A stretch of DNA of 64,000 bases from a virus: the IMG/VR virus record IMGVR_UViG_3300032282_002415, positions 1 to 64,000 of that record. One strand, written 5' to 3'. Position 1 is the first letter of the stretch; every line of letters begins with the position of its first letter. The notes beneath the pieces are model-generated. The model was not told where the DNA came from, searched no databases, and worked only from the letters and a program-made list of their open reading frames with translations. This document shows, one piece after another, positions 14,405 to 21,373 of the stretch. The translations under genes were made by a program, and so were the position numbers.

Positions 14405-14799
14405 TACTTACTGCTATCAATCTTTATAGTGCGCTTACGCCCTGTTGAGTTGCTTCTAGTAATTTCGGCTCGTTTTTTGGAGTCATAAAACTTTCTATCT
14501 TCATCTCTGTCCCCAAACGCATCTTTCTTTTCATAATAAGAAGAAGAATAGGCAGCAACTCCGCGTTCATTAGGAGTTTTTCTAGAAGGCCCAGGAATAA
14601 CTTTTACGTGAGGTTTTCCTGCCTCTACAGATAAAGGTTGTTTAACATAAGGTTTATAGGTTAAATTCCCATTAGAATCTACAGGAACACTCTCGTCTCG
14701 TATAAACCCTTGTCCTTTATAACCCATATTAATTCCAGATAAAGCTTTCCCCATATCAGGTAACCTGCGGGTTTCATCATTTGCGCGGTCTCTAGGCAT
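14404..14799 (-). CDS. DRAND-tagged basic, probably disordered protein, 131 aa
   Basis: It begins MPRDRANDETRR, the clearest form of the shared tag. The rest is polar and basic with few hydrophobic residues, suggesting disorder: a Pro/Lys segment (KPHVKVIPGPSRKTP), a Tyr/Ser stretch and a basic end (STGRKRTIKID). It lies in the run of small co-directional genes 13601-17499. The function is unknown. Confidence 0.6.
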   Translation of the reverse strand: MPRDRANDETRRLPDMGKALSGINMGYKGQGFIRDESVPVDSNGNLTYKPYVKQPLSVEAGKPHVKVIPGPSRKTPNERGVAAYSSSYYEKKDAFGDRDEDRKFYDSKKRAEITRSNSTGRKRTIKIDSSK

Positions 14800-14801
14800 G
14801 A

Positions 14802-15008
14802 TTATGCTCCTGGGTTTACCTTTGAAGGCTCTTCAGAATTAATAAAACCATAGTTCATATAAGGATGTAGTCCAGCGCGATTTTTAACAACTTCTTGGTC
14901 ACCCATACCTGGGATAACAGTTGTATTTGGACGGCGCTTACGATACTTACCGTCTGTTGCACCTTCTGCAAGGGAAGCGTTCTGTGAACGTGAATTATTT
15001 ACTGTCAT
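14802..15008 (-). CDS. Small basic hypothetical protein, 68 aa
   Basis: The N-terminus (MTVNNSRSQNAS) is distantly like the MGR-NN tag of nearby genes. The chain is basic and polar (GKYRKRRPNTTVIPG). It is separated by 2-4 bases from both neighbours. No family is recognised. Confidence 0.6.
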   Translation of the reverse strand: MTVNNSRSQNASLAEGATDGKYRKRRPNTTVIPGMGDQEVVKNRAGLHPYMNYGFINSEEPSKVNPGA

Positions 15009-15012
15009 TTTT

Positions 15013-15210
15013 TTACCAATCGCCTAGTCTGGTCACTGCGTCTTGTTCTGCTGTTTTTTGACCAGAGCTAGTGCTCCAATCAGAATTCTGTCCAGTCTTC
15101 CAAGCTTTTGCATCGTGTCCAGCTTGAATTTGAGACCCTTTATTATTTTCAGTAGCTTTTGCAGCACCTCTAGCAACGCGTCGGTCATTAAAAGATTTTA
15201 GTAGGTACAT
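15013..15210 (-). CDS. Small basic hypothetical protein, 65 aa
   Basis: Starts MYLLKSFNDRRVARGAAK and continues as a polar Gln/Ser/Thr/Gly-rich chain, probably disordered. The start overlaps the previous stop (TAATG). No cysteines and no recognisable motif. The function is unknown. Confidence 0.55.
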   Translation of the reverse strand: MYLLKSFNDRRVARGAAKATENNKGSQIQAGHDAKAWKTGQNSDWSTSSGQKTAEQDAVTRLGDW

Positions 15211-15440
15211 TATGCCATCCGTCCTTTAAGTAATTTAGCTTGCTTACGGCGTGTGCAGTGAGCGCAGGTATCTGTGTGTAATGATTGTACTGGGTTTAAT
15301 AGTAATCCGCATTCAATACAAGGCTTAGAACCGTTGTAATAAGTCTTACTTAAGTCTTTTTGGGTCTCAAGCTTAACGTCTGTAGCCCCAGACATACCCT
15401 CGCCTGTTGAGTCAGTTAGCAACCCTGGGTCTTTGTTCAT
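15210..15440 (-). CDS. Zinc-ribbon protein with basic tail, 76 aa
   Basis: CIECG (residues 41-45) and CAHC (59-62) form one zinc ribbon, followed by a basic helix (TRRKQAKLLKGR). The N-terminal 35 residues are polar. The combination suggests nucleic-acid binding. It overlaps the upstream gene by 4 bases. Confidence 0.65.
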   Translation of the reverse strand: MNKDPGLLTDSTGEGMSGATDVKLETQKDLSKTYYNGSKPCIECGLLLNPVQSLHTDTCAHCTRRKQAKLLKGRMA

Positions 15441-15697
15441 TCTTTATTAAACTCTACTTTTGCTGGTTTAGGTAAGCCAGATTGTATAGCGCCAGCAATT
15501 TTTTTGCCAACATCTTTTTTATCTTCTCCTGGTTTAACTCGAACAGTGTACGCCTCAACACCATGTTTTTCTTGGTCTTCAGCTGAAGGAGTAGCTTTAG
15601 CTAGTTCGTCAGGCCCTTGAATTTTGGGGCGAATACTTGGAAAATCAGGTAATCCACCAAAGATACCGCCATTAAAATCTGCGTTATTACGTCCCAT
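15437..15697 (-). CDS. MGRNN-tagged protein, 86 aa
   Basis: Begins MGRNNADFNGG, the same tag as the next two upstream genes. The C-terminal part (YTVRVKPGEDKKDVGKKIAGAI) resembles that of the protein at 16108 (VSVTTQAGDNVSIPVKKG and RQVGRAIEFHM), hinting at a shared small fold. The function is unknown. Confidence 0.65.
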   Translation of the reverse strand: MGRNNADFNGGIFGGLPDFPSIRPKIQGPDELAKATPSAEDQEKHGVEAYTVRVKPGEDKKDVGKKIAGAIQSGLPKPAKVEFNKE

Positions 15698-15903
15698 TAT
15701 TTATCGTCCTTTGAATCTAGGTATTGAGTTGTAATTGTTAACCCGCCGTTTTTACGTGCTTCGTCAAGCTTATCTGCGTGTGGGCCTTTTGGACGCGGGT
15801 TAAATTTATCATGGACTGCCTCAACTTGATAAGAGTCAGTGGCGAGTTCAAGAGCCTCGCTTAAAGTTTTAGCTTCGTGAAAATCATAATTATTACGCCC
15901 CAT
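15697..15903 (-). CDS. MGRNN-tagged protein, 68 aa
   Basis: Begins MGRNNYDFHEAK. The first helix (TLSEALELATDSYQVEAV) is followed by a basic linker and a beta-like C-terminus (GGLTITTQYLDS). The stop overlaps the downstream start. The shared tag with otherwise different sequence is the main feature. The function is unknown. Confidence 0.65.
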   Translation of the reverse strand: MGRNNYDFHEAKTLSEALELATDSYQVEAVHDKFNPRPKGPHADKLDEARKNGGLTITTQYLDSKDDK

Positions 15904-15919
15904 TATTTATCTCCTTAGC

Positions 15920-16105
15920 TTAAACTGGATGGTCTGCATCGCCCATACCATTTTTCCATGAAAACTTTGTTGCTGGGCCGCCACAAGTTTCACACTTATC
16001 GTCTTCCCCTATTCGTGAATCCCAACCGTCTTTAAGAGTCTCAGCATAACGAGGTCCTCGACTAGCAATATAAGCATCATTTAATTCTTTATTACTACGT
16101 CCCAT
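15920..16105 (-). CDS. MGRSN-tagged zinc-knuckle protein, 61 aa
   Basis: Begins MGRSNKELNDAY, the third MGR-[NS]N tag. A CETCGG pair lies near residue 38, and a His near the C-terminus (DADHPV) may help bind metal. The chain is polar. The function is unknown. Confidence 0.65.
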   Translation of the reverse strand: MGRSNKELNDAYIASRGPRYAETLKDGWDSRIGEDDKCETCGGPATKFSWKNGMGDADHPV

Positions 16106-16107
16106 TA

Positions 16108-16344
16108 TTAACCTTCTTTTGGATAGCGGATAGAGTGCTCTGAATAACTTGAATCTGGGCGGTCCCCCCGTGGAAATACAATGTCTTTAGGAGTGTCCCC
16201 TAATCTTGACATGTGAAATTCTATGGCACGACCAACTTGGCGACTATTGGAACCTTTTTTAACAGGAATTGAAACGTTATCCCCAGCTTGAGTAGTAACA
16301 GAAACTGTTTGAGCAGGAATTGGTGGTTTTTGTTTTTTGCTCAT
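16108..16344 (-). CDS. Small basic hypothetical protein, 78 aa
   Basis: A basic N-terminus (MSKKQKPPIPAQ) precedes two short strands and a helix (SRQVGRAIEFHMSRLG). The helix part resembles the C-terminal part of the 15437 protein, suggesting divergence from a common ancestor. It overlaps the upstream gene by 4 bases. Confidence 0.6.
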   Translation of the reverse strand: MSKKQKPPIPAQTVSVTTQAGDNVSIPVKKGSNSRQVGRAIEFHMSRLGDTPKDIVFPRGDRPDSSYSEHSIRYPKEG

Positions 16345-16697
16345 ACAGAACCTCCTAAAGTATTACGGCTAGTGCTTTGTGGCGTATTTGGACTCTGGCT
16401 AAAGTCAGACTCTACACGCTGTTGTGCTCGTCCTGGTAGTTCAATTATGTCCTCAATACTTATTTCAGTATCGGTGTAACCAAATCTTTCAGGAAATAGA
16501 TTAATTTGAGGCATTGGTGGGCGTACATGCTCTCGTAACTCGTCGCCTGACATCATATTAACAGCCAATGATTGGCTTAGTAAACGCTCTTGGTTAGAGG
16601 CAAAGGGGCCAATGTATGCCTGTGGAGGGTAGGCAGCTTCTGGTGGTGCTTGCCACGGTTTACGGGAGTAAACACCGTCTGCCATTCTTCCTGCCAT
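16341..16697 (-). CDS. Pro-rich hypothetical protein, 118 aa
   Basis: The N-terminal third is Pro/Ala/Tyr-rich, the middle contains a helix (NQERLLSQSLAVNMM) and the C-terminus is Ser/Thr/Asn-rich. The composition suggests a flexible protein, perhaps an adaptor or virion component. No family is recognised. Confidence 0.55.
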   Translation of the reverse strand: MAGRMADGVYSRKPWQAPPEAAYPPQAYIGPFASNQERLLSQSLAVNMMSGDELREHVRPPMPQINLFPERFGYTDTEISIEDIIELPGRAQQRVESDFSQSPNTPQSTSRNTLGGSV

Positions 16698-16958
16698 TTA
16701 TTTGCTTTCAATTCCTTTTGTAGCCTCAACTTTTCCAAATGTTTCTAAAGGAGACGCTAATTTATCGCGGTCATAATAATCAACACGACCAGTATTTACA
16801 TGACCATGACCAGGTTTAAATATGTTATTTGCTGTGTCTTTATCTGAAATGGCAAACCCTTGAGAGCTTTTCCAACCAGCCGCTCTACCCAAAGAACCCA
16901 ACATGCTTTGGTGTTTTGCTACAGAACGACGGGTATCTCTTGCTCTATCTTTTGGCAT
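16698..16958 (-). CDS. DRARD-tagged basic protein, 86 aa
   Basis: Begins MPKDRARDTRR, matching genes at 13987 and 14404; the coding DNA of the tag is also partly conserved (a GCTCTATC-TTTTG pattern on the plus strand here and at 14180). The rest is basic with SMLGSLGRAAGWKSSQGF. The function is unknown. Confidence 0.65.
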   Translation of the reverse strand: MPKDRARDTRRSVAKHQSMLGSLGRAAGWKSSQGFAISDKDTANNIFKPGHGHVNTGRVDYYDRDKLASPLETFGKVEATKGIESK

Positions 16959-16959
16959 A

Positions 16960-17499
16960 TTATTTCCAGTTCGGTGATAGGGAGCTAAGTCGCTTAGCTC
17001 GGTTTAGGTTTACACCCATAGGTGAATCACTTTTTGCTGCTGGCCCTGCTTTACCATCATTAGGTAAGTGTGGAGCTGGTGCTAAATGTTGTGCATCTGA
17101 ATTTCGACGTGAGATAAATACATTACCATCTTGAACAGACTTCATTTGACGCCGAATACCGCGAGCATTATCTAATCCATCTGGATAGTAATAACTTGAC
17201 TGGTCAATGCGCTCGCCTTTATGAACACCACGTTGGTAACCGCGTTGTCCAATGCGAATTTTAAGTGAGTCTAAAACATTTTCTGAGGCGCTGTTAGGAC
17301 GTCCACGGTCATCACGACGAGTACGAATTGTTCCTAAATAACCATCTGGATATTCGGCAGATGGTTGACGTCCTACACCTAAGCGAAGGAAATCTAATTC
17401 GGAACGGGCAACAGGAACACCACCGCCACCATAATTGGTGTTGGTTCCATACATCCCAGCTGCGCCGAGATTTTGGACATTTTGATGTGGACCTGGCAT
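16960..17499 (-). CDS. Basic Gly/Arg-rich protein, 179 aa
   Basis: The largest protein of the small-gene run. It is rich in Gly, Arg, Asn and Ser (TNTNYGGGGVPVAR, RTRRDDRGRPNS, QRGYQRGVHKG), looks disordered and has a strongly basic charge. It may bind nucleic acid or fill the capsid interior, both inferred. It is the first gene after the metallophosphoesterase in transcription order. Confidence 0.55.
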   Translation of the reverse strand: MPGPHQNVQNLGAAGMYGTNTNYGGGGVPVARSELDFLRLGVGRQPSAEYPDGYLGTIRTRRDDRGRPNSASENVLDSLKIRIGQRGYQRGVHKGERIDQSSYYYPDGLDNARGIRRQMKSVQDGNVFISRRNSDAQHLAPAPHLPNDGKAGPAAKSDSPMGVNLNRAKRLSSLSPNWK

Positions 17500-17513
17500 G
17501 GTTACATTATAGG

Positions 17514-18692
17514 TTAACGAAACCCACCAAGTACGGTTAATTCACGACGAGAATCAAACCCATCGCCAACTACCATAGAAACAATTCCTGGGGCACTTTC
17601 CATGCCCGATTTATCTCTATACCAAGCTGAACCGCCATCCATTGCTGGGTTTTGGATAAACAACCGTGGCCCCACACTTTGTGCGTGGTAGTGGTGTAAG
17701 TGACCTACATTTAAAATATCAGCATGGGCTACAGAACAACGACCCATAGATTGACCGTGCCACCATTTAACCATATCTCTGGCTTGATGACCATGAGCCA
17801 TACCATATAAAACTCCACTTAAATTAACAGCAAGGGTGCTGTCATCTAGGGCTGGGTAACGAAACTCAACGCGGTCTTTAAGGAACTCGTTTTCCATACA
17901 GGCATCTTCTACTGCCTTAACAATCTCTAACGCCCACGAATCTTCTGGACGACTTACTAAGAACCGCTGTACTTCATCGTGGTTTCCTGGAACTACTGGA
18001 ACAATAATCTTTGGCGCTAATTGTGCCATCTCTTTAATCTGTTTCATAAGTACTCGGCGCCCCACCTGTACTTGCTGAGATACTCCAATATCGTGACGCC
18101 CCATAACTTTACCCTTTTGGCTAGTCATACCTTCAATACAGTCGCCCAGTTGTGGCAGAGCAATCTGACCTATCTTGTACTTACTAGATAAAAATGCGTG
18201 GTGCTCTACTGACTCGTTGATAGCTCTTAACATATGGTTTACGATTGATGGCGTATCGTCTTTACCGTATTGTGTATCACCAACGCTATATACAGCGGTT
18301 AGTTCCCCCGCAAAATCATTGGACTTACTTGGTGTCCAAATTGCTATTTCTTCCATTAATTTTTCAGCATCAAAATCTTTTACATTTCCACGGGCGGGAA
18401 TGATATTAAGACGAATAGATGTTAGCCAAGTTTCATCCCATCGTTGCCAGCGCCCTTGGCGCATATTGACAACTTCCCACTCATCTGGGTTAAGGCCTGC
18501 CTCTATTAAAGCATCTCTAGCGCCTGGAATGTTCTCTCCTACTGCTGGAGTAGAAACAATAAATCCGCCCTCTGCGCCAATTTCAGAACGTGGTCGCCAT
18601 GAGTCTGGAACATCTTTTATGATGTTATCTGAACCTTCTTTGCCTGTTCGTACAAACTCATTGAACTCATCTTTTATCGACATGGGCACCAT
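17514..18692 (-). CDS. Metallophosphoesterase (calcineurin-like), 389-392 aa
   Basis: The calcineurin-like metal-binding motifs appear in order: a GDTQYG strand, LGDCIEG, the hallmark PGNHDE, a GHGHQARD-like His, and GHLHHYH near the C-terminus. The family hydrolyses phosphodiesters or monoesters using two metal ions; phage members act on nucleotides, DNA ends or RNA. The first ~130 residues are an extra N-terminal domain. Two starts, 18692 and 18683, are possible; both overlap the end of the upstream gene. Confidence 0.85.
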   Translation of the reverse strand: MVPMSIKDEFNEFVRTGKEGSDNIIKDVPDSWRPRSEIGAEGGFIVSTPAVGENIPGARDALIEAGLNPDEWEVVNMRQGRWQRWDETWLTSIRLNIIPARGNVKDFDAEKLMEEIAIWTPSKSNDFAGELTAVYSVGDTQYGKDDTPSIVNHMLRAINESVEHHAFLSSKYKIGQIALPQLGDCIEGMTSQKGKVMGRHDIGVSQQVQVGRRVLMKQIKEMAQLAPKIIVPVVPGNHDEVQRFLVSRPEDSWALEIVKAVEDACMENEFLKDRVEFRYPALDDSTLAVNLSGVLYGMAHGHQARDMVKWWHGQSMGRCSVAHADILNVGHLHHYHAQSVGPRLFIQNPAMDGGSAWYRDKSGMESAPGIVSMVVGDGFDSRRELTVLGGFR

Positions 18693-18880
18693 TTTTTTCT
18701 ATGACTTTTAAATGCGGTAAGTCCACAATTTAAGTTTGGGAAACGCGAGTTAAAAAATCTATGCAAACTTGCTGTAGATGCCCCGCTATTTAAAAGCTCA
18801 ACAATGTCGCTTCTCAGAGGCTCATCTTGTTCACTTATCCATAGACCCAACAGACAATAGTTCTTCTGATTTGAGAACAT
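18674..18880 (-). CDS. Small HTH-like protein, 68 aa
   Basis: ATG 18880 is preferred over an in-frame TTG at 18904. The central helices (LRSDIVELLNSGASTASLHRFF) resemble a helix-turn-helix as found in small terminase-like or regulatory proteins, and the end is basic with two cysteines (KSHRKKWCPCR). It lies downstream of a terminator, so it may have its own promoter. The DNA-binding role is inferred. Confidence 0.55.
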   Translation of the reverse strand: MFSNQKNYCLLGLWISEQDEPLRSDIVELLNSGASTASLHRFFNSRFPNLNCGLTAFKSHRKKWCPCR

Positions 18881-18937
18881 GAAATTCTTCACGCCGTAAT
18901 TCAACCATAGATATGTGTACTACGCAATAGTGACACA

Positions 18938-18966
18938 AAAACAAAACCCCCCAATTTCTTGGGGGG
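18938..18966 (-). terminator. Rho-independent terminator (minus strand)
   Basis: An 8-bp stem (CCCCCCAA at 18947-18954 with TTGGGGGG at 18959-18966) has a four-base loop and, on the minus strand, is followed by TTTTGTTTTTG. It ends the transcript carrying the basic gene at 18982. Confidence 0.88.
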
Positions 18967-18981
18967 CTAATGTTTATTTAA

Positions 18982-19311
18982 TTATTCAGACATACCAGAT
19001 TTGAAGTTTGGGGCTGAACGGTTGGTAGATGCAGGAAGCAAACGACCATTACCTTGAGTAGCACCAGCTTCTGGAGCAACTTGCTTTTGAAATCCAACTT
19101 TAATGCCGTAACGAGCGCCTGCGCGGTCAATCATAGTTTTAGTGCGAGATGGCTTTGCCATCTTTGTTGGGTCACCAGCAGCTGTGTTCTTCTTCTTCAT
19201 AAGTGTTCCCTTTTCAACAGGGGCAACACGTGGCTTAGAACCAGTAGCATTTTTTGGCTCTGCTGAAGTAGGAGCAATTGGTGCTGGGTTTTTCTTAGAA
19301 TCTGTTTTCAT
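18982..19311 (-). CDS. Basic low-complexity protein, 109 aa
   Basis: The chain is rich in Lys, Ala, Pro and Thr over its whole length (KKNPAPIAPTSAEPK, VEKGTLMKKKNTAAG, KPSRTKTMIDRAG), predicted disordered and positively charged. Its immediate downstream terminator suggests separate, possibly high expression. A DNA-binding or DNA-condensing role is an inference. Confidence 0.65.
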   Translation of the reverse strand: MKTDSKKNPAPIAPTSAEPKNATGSKPRVAPVEKGTLMKKKNTAAGDPTKMAKPSRTKTMIDRAGARYGIKVGFQKQVAPEAGATQGNGRLLPASTNRSAPNFKSGMSE

Positions 19312-19344
19312 TTTATTTCCTTTGCAAAGGGGTTTATTAAAGAT

Positions 19345-19372
19345 AAGGCATTTTTGCCTTAAAAAATGCCTT
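19345..19372. terminator. Hairpin at the end of the SpoVS gene
   Basis: AAGGCATTTTT (19345-19355) pairs perfectly with AAAAATGCCTT (19362-19372) around a six-base loop. It overlaps the stop codon of the SpoVS gene. The A/T-rich lower stem could supply a T-run in either direction, so it may be an intrinsic terminator. Confidence 0.55.
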
Positions 19373-19652
19373 AACCTGCTGCCGTTACAACAAATACTAT
19401 GGCAGATATTTCACCATCGTGACTTTTGATGCTGGCAAAACCAGGGATACAACTTAAATCTAAACCTCTGGGGGCGCAGTAACCACGGGCAATAGCAATG
19501 GCTTTAACGGCTTGATTTACCGCTCCAGCTCCTACAGCACGGATTTTGCACCCACGGGTCTCATAAATGCTGTGGGCAATTGCTGATGCTACGGCTTGTG
19601 GATTAGACCCCGCACTAACGCGCAGGATTTGTTCTTCTTGTGCTTCTGACAT
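19371..19652 (-). CDS. spoVS: SpoVS-family protein, 93 aa
   Basis: The sequence matches the SpoVS family almost end to end: a LRVSAGSNPQAVASAIA start, the hallmark GAGAVNQAVKAIAIARGY (residues 41-58), APRGLDLSCIPGF and a final AIVFVV strand. The usual length is about 86 aa. In Bacillus SpoVS affects sporulation and cell division; the fold is Alba-like, so it may bind nucleic acid. The gene is flanked by hairpins on both sides, suggesting separate regulation. Function in the phage is unknown, and most actinobacteria are not known for this family. Confidence 0.92.
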   Translation of the reverse strand: MSEAQEEQILRVSAGSNPQAVASAIAHSIYETRGCKIRAVGAGAVNQAVKAIAIARGYCAPRGLDLSCIPGFASIKSHDGEISAIVFVVTAAG

Positions 19653-19676
19653 GATTACCTCATTATGCTCGAATTA

Positions 19677-19703
19677 GTAGTACCCGTAAATTATGGGTAC
19701 TAC
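19677..19703. terminator. Stem-loop between a zinc-ribbon gene and spoVS
   Basis: GTAGTACCC (19677-19685) pairs perfectly with GGGTACTAC (19695-19703) around a nine-base AT-rich loop. The outer ATTACCTC near 19655 and GAGGTAAT near 19706 could extend the structure over the spoVS translation start region. It may be a terminator for the upstream gene or a leader controlling spoVS. Confidence 0.45.
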
Positions 19704-19719
19704 CAGAGGTAATGTCAGG

Positions 19720-19893
19720 TCAAACGTCTATAGGGGTTGGGGCTGTGGCTAGAGCACCGCAAAGGGCGCACTCCATATCTAACATATACATAGATATTTC
19801 GCCATCTTCAAAGGTGGCTTTTACATCCCAAAGTATGGAACCGCAAACACATACATGTAGCGGGTTTTCCCTGTCCCGTAAATCAAGAGGCAT
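19720..19893 (-). CDS. Small zinc-ribbon protein, 57 aa
   Basis: The ORF runs from ATG 19893 (overlapping the upstream stop) to TGA at 19722-19720. CVCG (residues 15-18) and CALCG (42-46) form a zinc ribbon with an acidic strand between them. The coding strand is the minus strand, as for all neighbours. The function is unknown. Confidence 0.65.
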   Translation of the reverse strand: MPLDLRDRENPLHVCVCGSILWDVKATFEDGEISMYMLDMECALCGALATAPTPIDV

Positions 19894-20125
19894 CTAGCTC
19901 AATCTTTCCTTCATTCTGAGCCACCATAATTTTAGGGGAAACGAAGAACAACACCTCGCGCCAATAACACGTCATACAGCCACAGTATGGTTGACCTGAA
20001 AGAACCTCTGGCTCTTCTAAATCTTCATCACCGTAAACATAAAAGTTTTGTAGGCTGTCAATATATTCGTCTAAATCTTGTTGTAATTTTTCTGCCCATT
20101 TTTCATCATTAATAAAAAAGCTCAT
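19883..20125 (-). CDS. Small cysteine-containing acidic protein, 80 aa
   Basis: The first half is a helical acidic segment (WAEKLQQDLDEYIDSLQNF). The motif YCGCMTCYWRE near residue 50 supplies three cysteines for metal binding. It overlaps the FmdB-like gene upstream and the zinc-ribbon gene downstream. No family is recognised. Confidence 0.6.
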   Translation of the reverse strand: MSFFINDEKWAEKLQQDLDEYIDSLQNFYVYGDEDLEEPEVLSGQPYCGCMTCYWREVLFFVSPKIMVAQNEGKIELDAS

Positions 20126-20292
20126 TTACTTCCTCCCCAACCGCCACCTTTAAAATGAATTGCTGGTGGAGTGAACACTTTGCTCATAGTTACATTACAT
20201 TTTTGGCATTTAGGAAACGGGTCGTCTCCCTCTACCATAACAATTTCTACTACTGAATCACACTCAATACATTTAAAATCAAACCGTGGCAT
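20122..20292 (-). CDS. FmdB-like zinc-ribbon protein, 56 aa
   Basis: The chain follows the FmdB pattern: an MPxFxFxC start, a ribbon formed by CIEC (residues 8-11) and CQKC (29-32), then VTMSKVFTPPAIHFKGGGW, where aromatic and Gly residues match the family's C-terminal FKGxGWY. The family consists of small putative regulators or zinc chaperones. It is coupled to both neighbours by short overlaps. Confidence 0.75.
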   Translation of the reverse strand: MPRFDFKCIECDSVVEIVMVEGDDPFPKCQKCNVTMSKVFTPPAIHFKGGGWGGSK

Positions 20293-20536
20293 ATTCGCCC
20301 ACTTTTTTATAAGTAGTTGTTGTCTGTGTAATTGTCATACTTTTATGATAAAAACGAGGTGTGTGATAAGAGCAAGTGTTCCCACCGTATGAGAACTCAA
20401 GATGATGCTGTGTTTTTTCTACAGCAGTTTTATCATTACACGAACATACGGCTCGGTAATCTGACTCTAGTTTCTTTACTAATTCTTGTGCAGCTCTTAA
20501 TTGTCCTAAAATTACATACGCTTCTTTTTTATTCAT
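20279..20536 (-). CDS. Small helical protein, 85 aa
   Basis: ATG 20536 (MNKKEAYVI) is preferred over an in-frame start at 20554 because it reduces overlap with the upstream nuclease gene. The first 30 residues form an amphipathic helix (LGQLRAAQELVKKLESDY), followed by CSCND and a His/Tyr/Thr-rich C-terminus. No family is recognised. Confidence 0.6.
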   Translation of the reverse strand: MNKKEAYVILGQLRAAQELVKKLESDYRAVCSCNDKTAVEKTQHHLEFSYGGNTCSYHTPRFYHKSMTITQTTTTYKKVGEYATV

Positions 20537-20876
20537 TGTCCCCATACCCTGCATCCCTTAGTAGTTTAACAAAATCCTCAAGGCGCAATAGTGTAACCCA
20601 TTCGCCAATGTTTACCTCACCTTGTCCGTTAAGACGCAGTACGGCAACTGGTAAGTCTTTACCATTATGTCGTTCCTTCAACTGTTTGATAGCAGCTGTT
20701 GGATTAAATCCCGTACGAGATTTTACTTCCCAATCTATGCCTACTGTACCTGTAACATCACTGCCGCTTCTACCTGCTCCAGCAGACTCAGCAAAAGGAA
20801 ACCCGTGCTCAGCTAAATACATAGCTAACACTTTTTGACTGCGGTAGCCCCTATGTTTGCGGGATTGACTAGGCAT
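20529..20876 (-). CDS. PD-(D/E)XK nuclease, Holliday-junction-resolvase-like, 115 aa
   Basis: The pattern of a short helical start (QKVLAMYLAEHG), a Gly/Ser loop (GAGRSGSDVTG with Asp40), then IDWEVKSRTG with Glu50-x-Lys52 is that of small archaeal-type Hjc/phage resolvases and related nucleases. A long helix (NPTAAIKQLKERH) follows. Such enzymes trim recombination intermediates or degrade DNA. It sits among RecA, a Cas4-like protein and a second nuclease. Confidence 0.75.
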   Translation of the reverse strand: MPSQSRKHRGYRSQKVLAMYLAEHGFPFAESAGAGRSGSDVTGTVGIDWEVKSRTGFNPTAAIKQLKERHNGKDLPVAVLRLNGQGEVNIGEWVTLLRLEDFVKLLRDAGYGDNE

Positions 20877-21373
20877 CAGGCGGTAAACTTATTGTTTCTC
20901 ATACGGTCAGCTGAAGTACGGCGGGTCAACTCACGGCTGGCTAAGTTGTAGTACCTTTCTAAATTATCTTGAGTAGTTTCAAGCAACTTACGATAGGCAT
21001 AGGCATAGTTCTTTATCTTTAACTTTGCCTGGATGTCTTCTCTTACCAATACAGCAGCCTTTAACAAGCCCGCTTTTTCAGTAGTCTTTCCAGTAGAAGT
21101 ATTTAGTAGCGCCATCGCTTCAGTAAAGTCGTAATCGTTCTCAGCCTCAAGCTCTGCTATTTGAGCACAGGATACTTGAGTACGAACCATGTTGTAATTC
21201 TCCATATATTTGGAGGCCAACACCATTAGGTCTTGGTCATCCATCAAAGTAACATCATCTGGAAAATTAGGAATAGCCATGTCTAAAGTTTGGCGAATAG
21301 GTAACCCTTGTCGCTCTAGTACTTTAATTATTTCTTCGCTAATGCCTGTAGTAACAAGGTTAAGCATTTTCAT
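20876..21373 (-). CDS. Helical hypothetical protein, 165 aa
   Basis: A largely helical chain with regularly spaced hydrophobics (DDQDLMVLASKYMENYNMVRTQ, NYAYAYRKLLETTQDNLERYYNL), likely a coiled-coil or helical bundle. ATG 21373 or 21367 are both possible, each overlapping the end of the upstream Cas4-like gene. Location between two nucleases suggests a partner in recombination; the function is unknown. Confidence 0.6.
   Translation of the reverse strand: MKMLNLVTTGISEEIIKVLERQGLPIRQTLDMAIPNFPDDVTLMDDQDLMVLASKYMENYNMVRTQVSCAQIAELEAENDYDFTEAMALLNTSTGKTTEKAGLLKAAVLVREDIQAKLKIKNYAYAYRKLLETTQDNLERYYNLASRELTRRTSADRMRNNKFTA

Noticed and set aside
15437-15697. Idea that the MGRNN-tagged proteins form a toxin-antitoxin set.
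   Set aside because: No toxin fold or antitoxin-like HTH is visible, and many tagged genes occur in one run, not in pairs.
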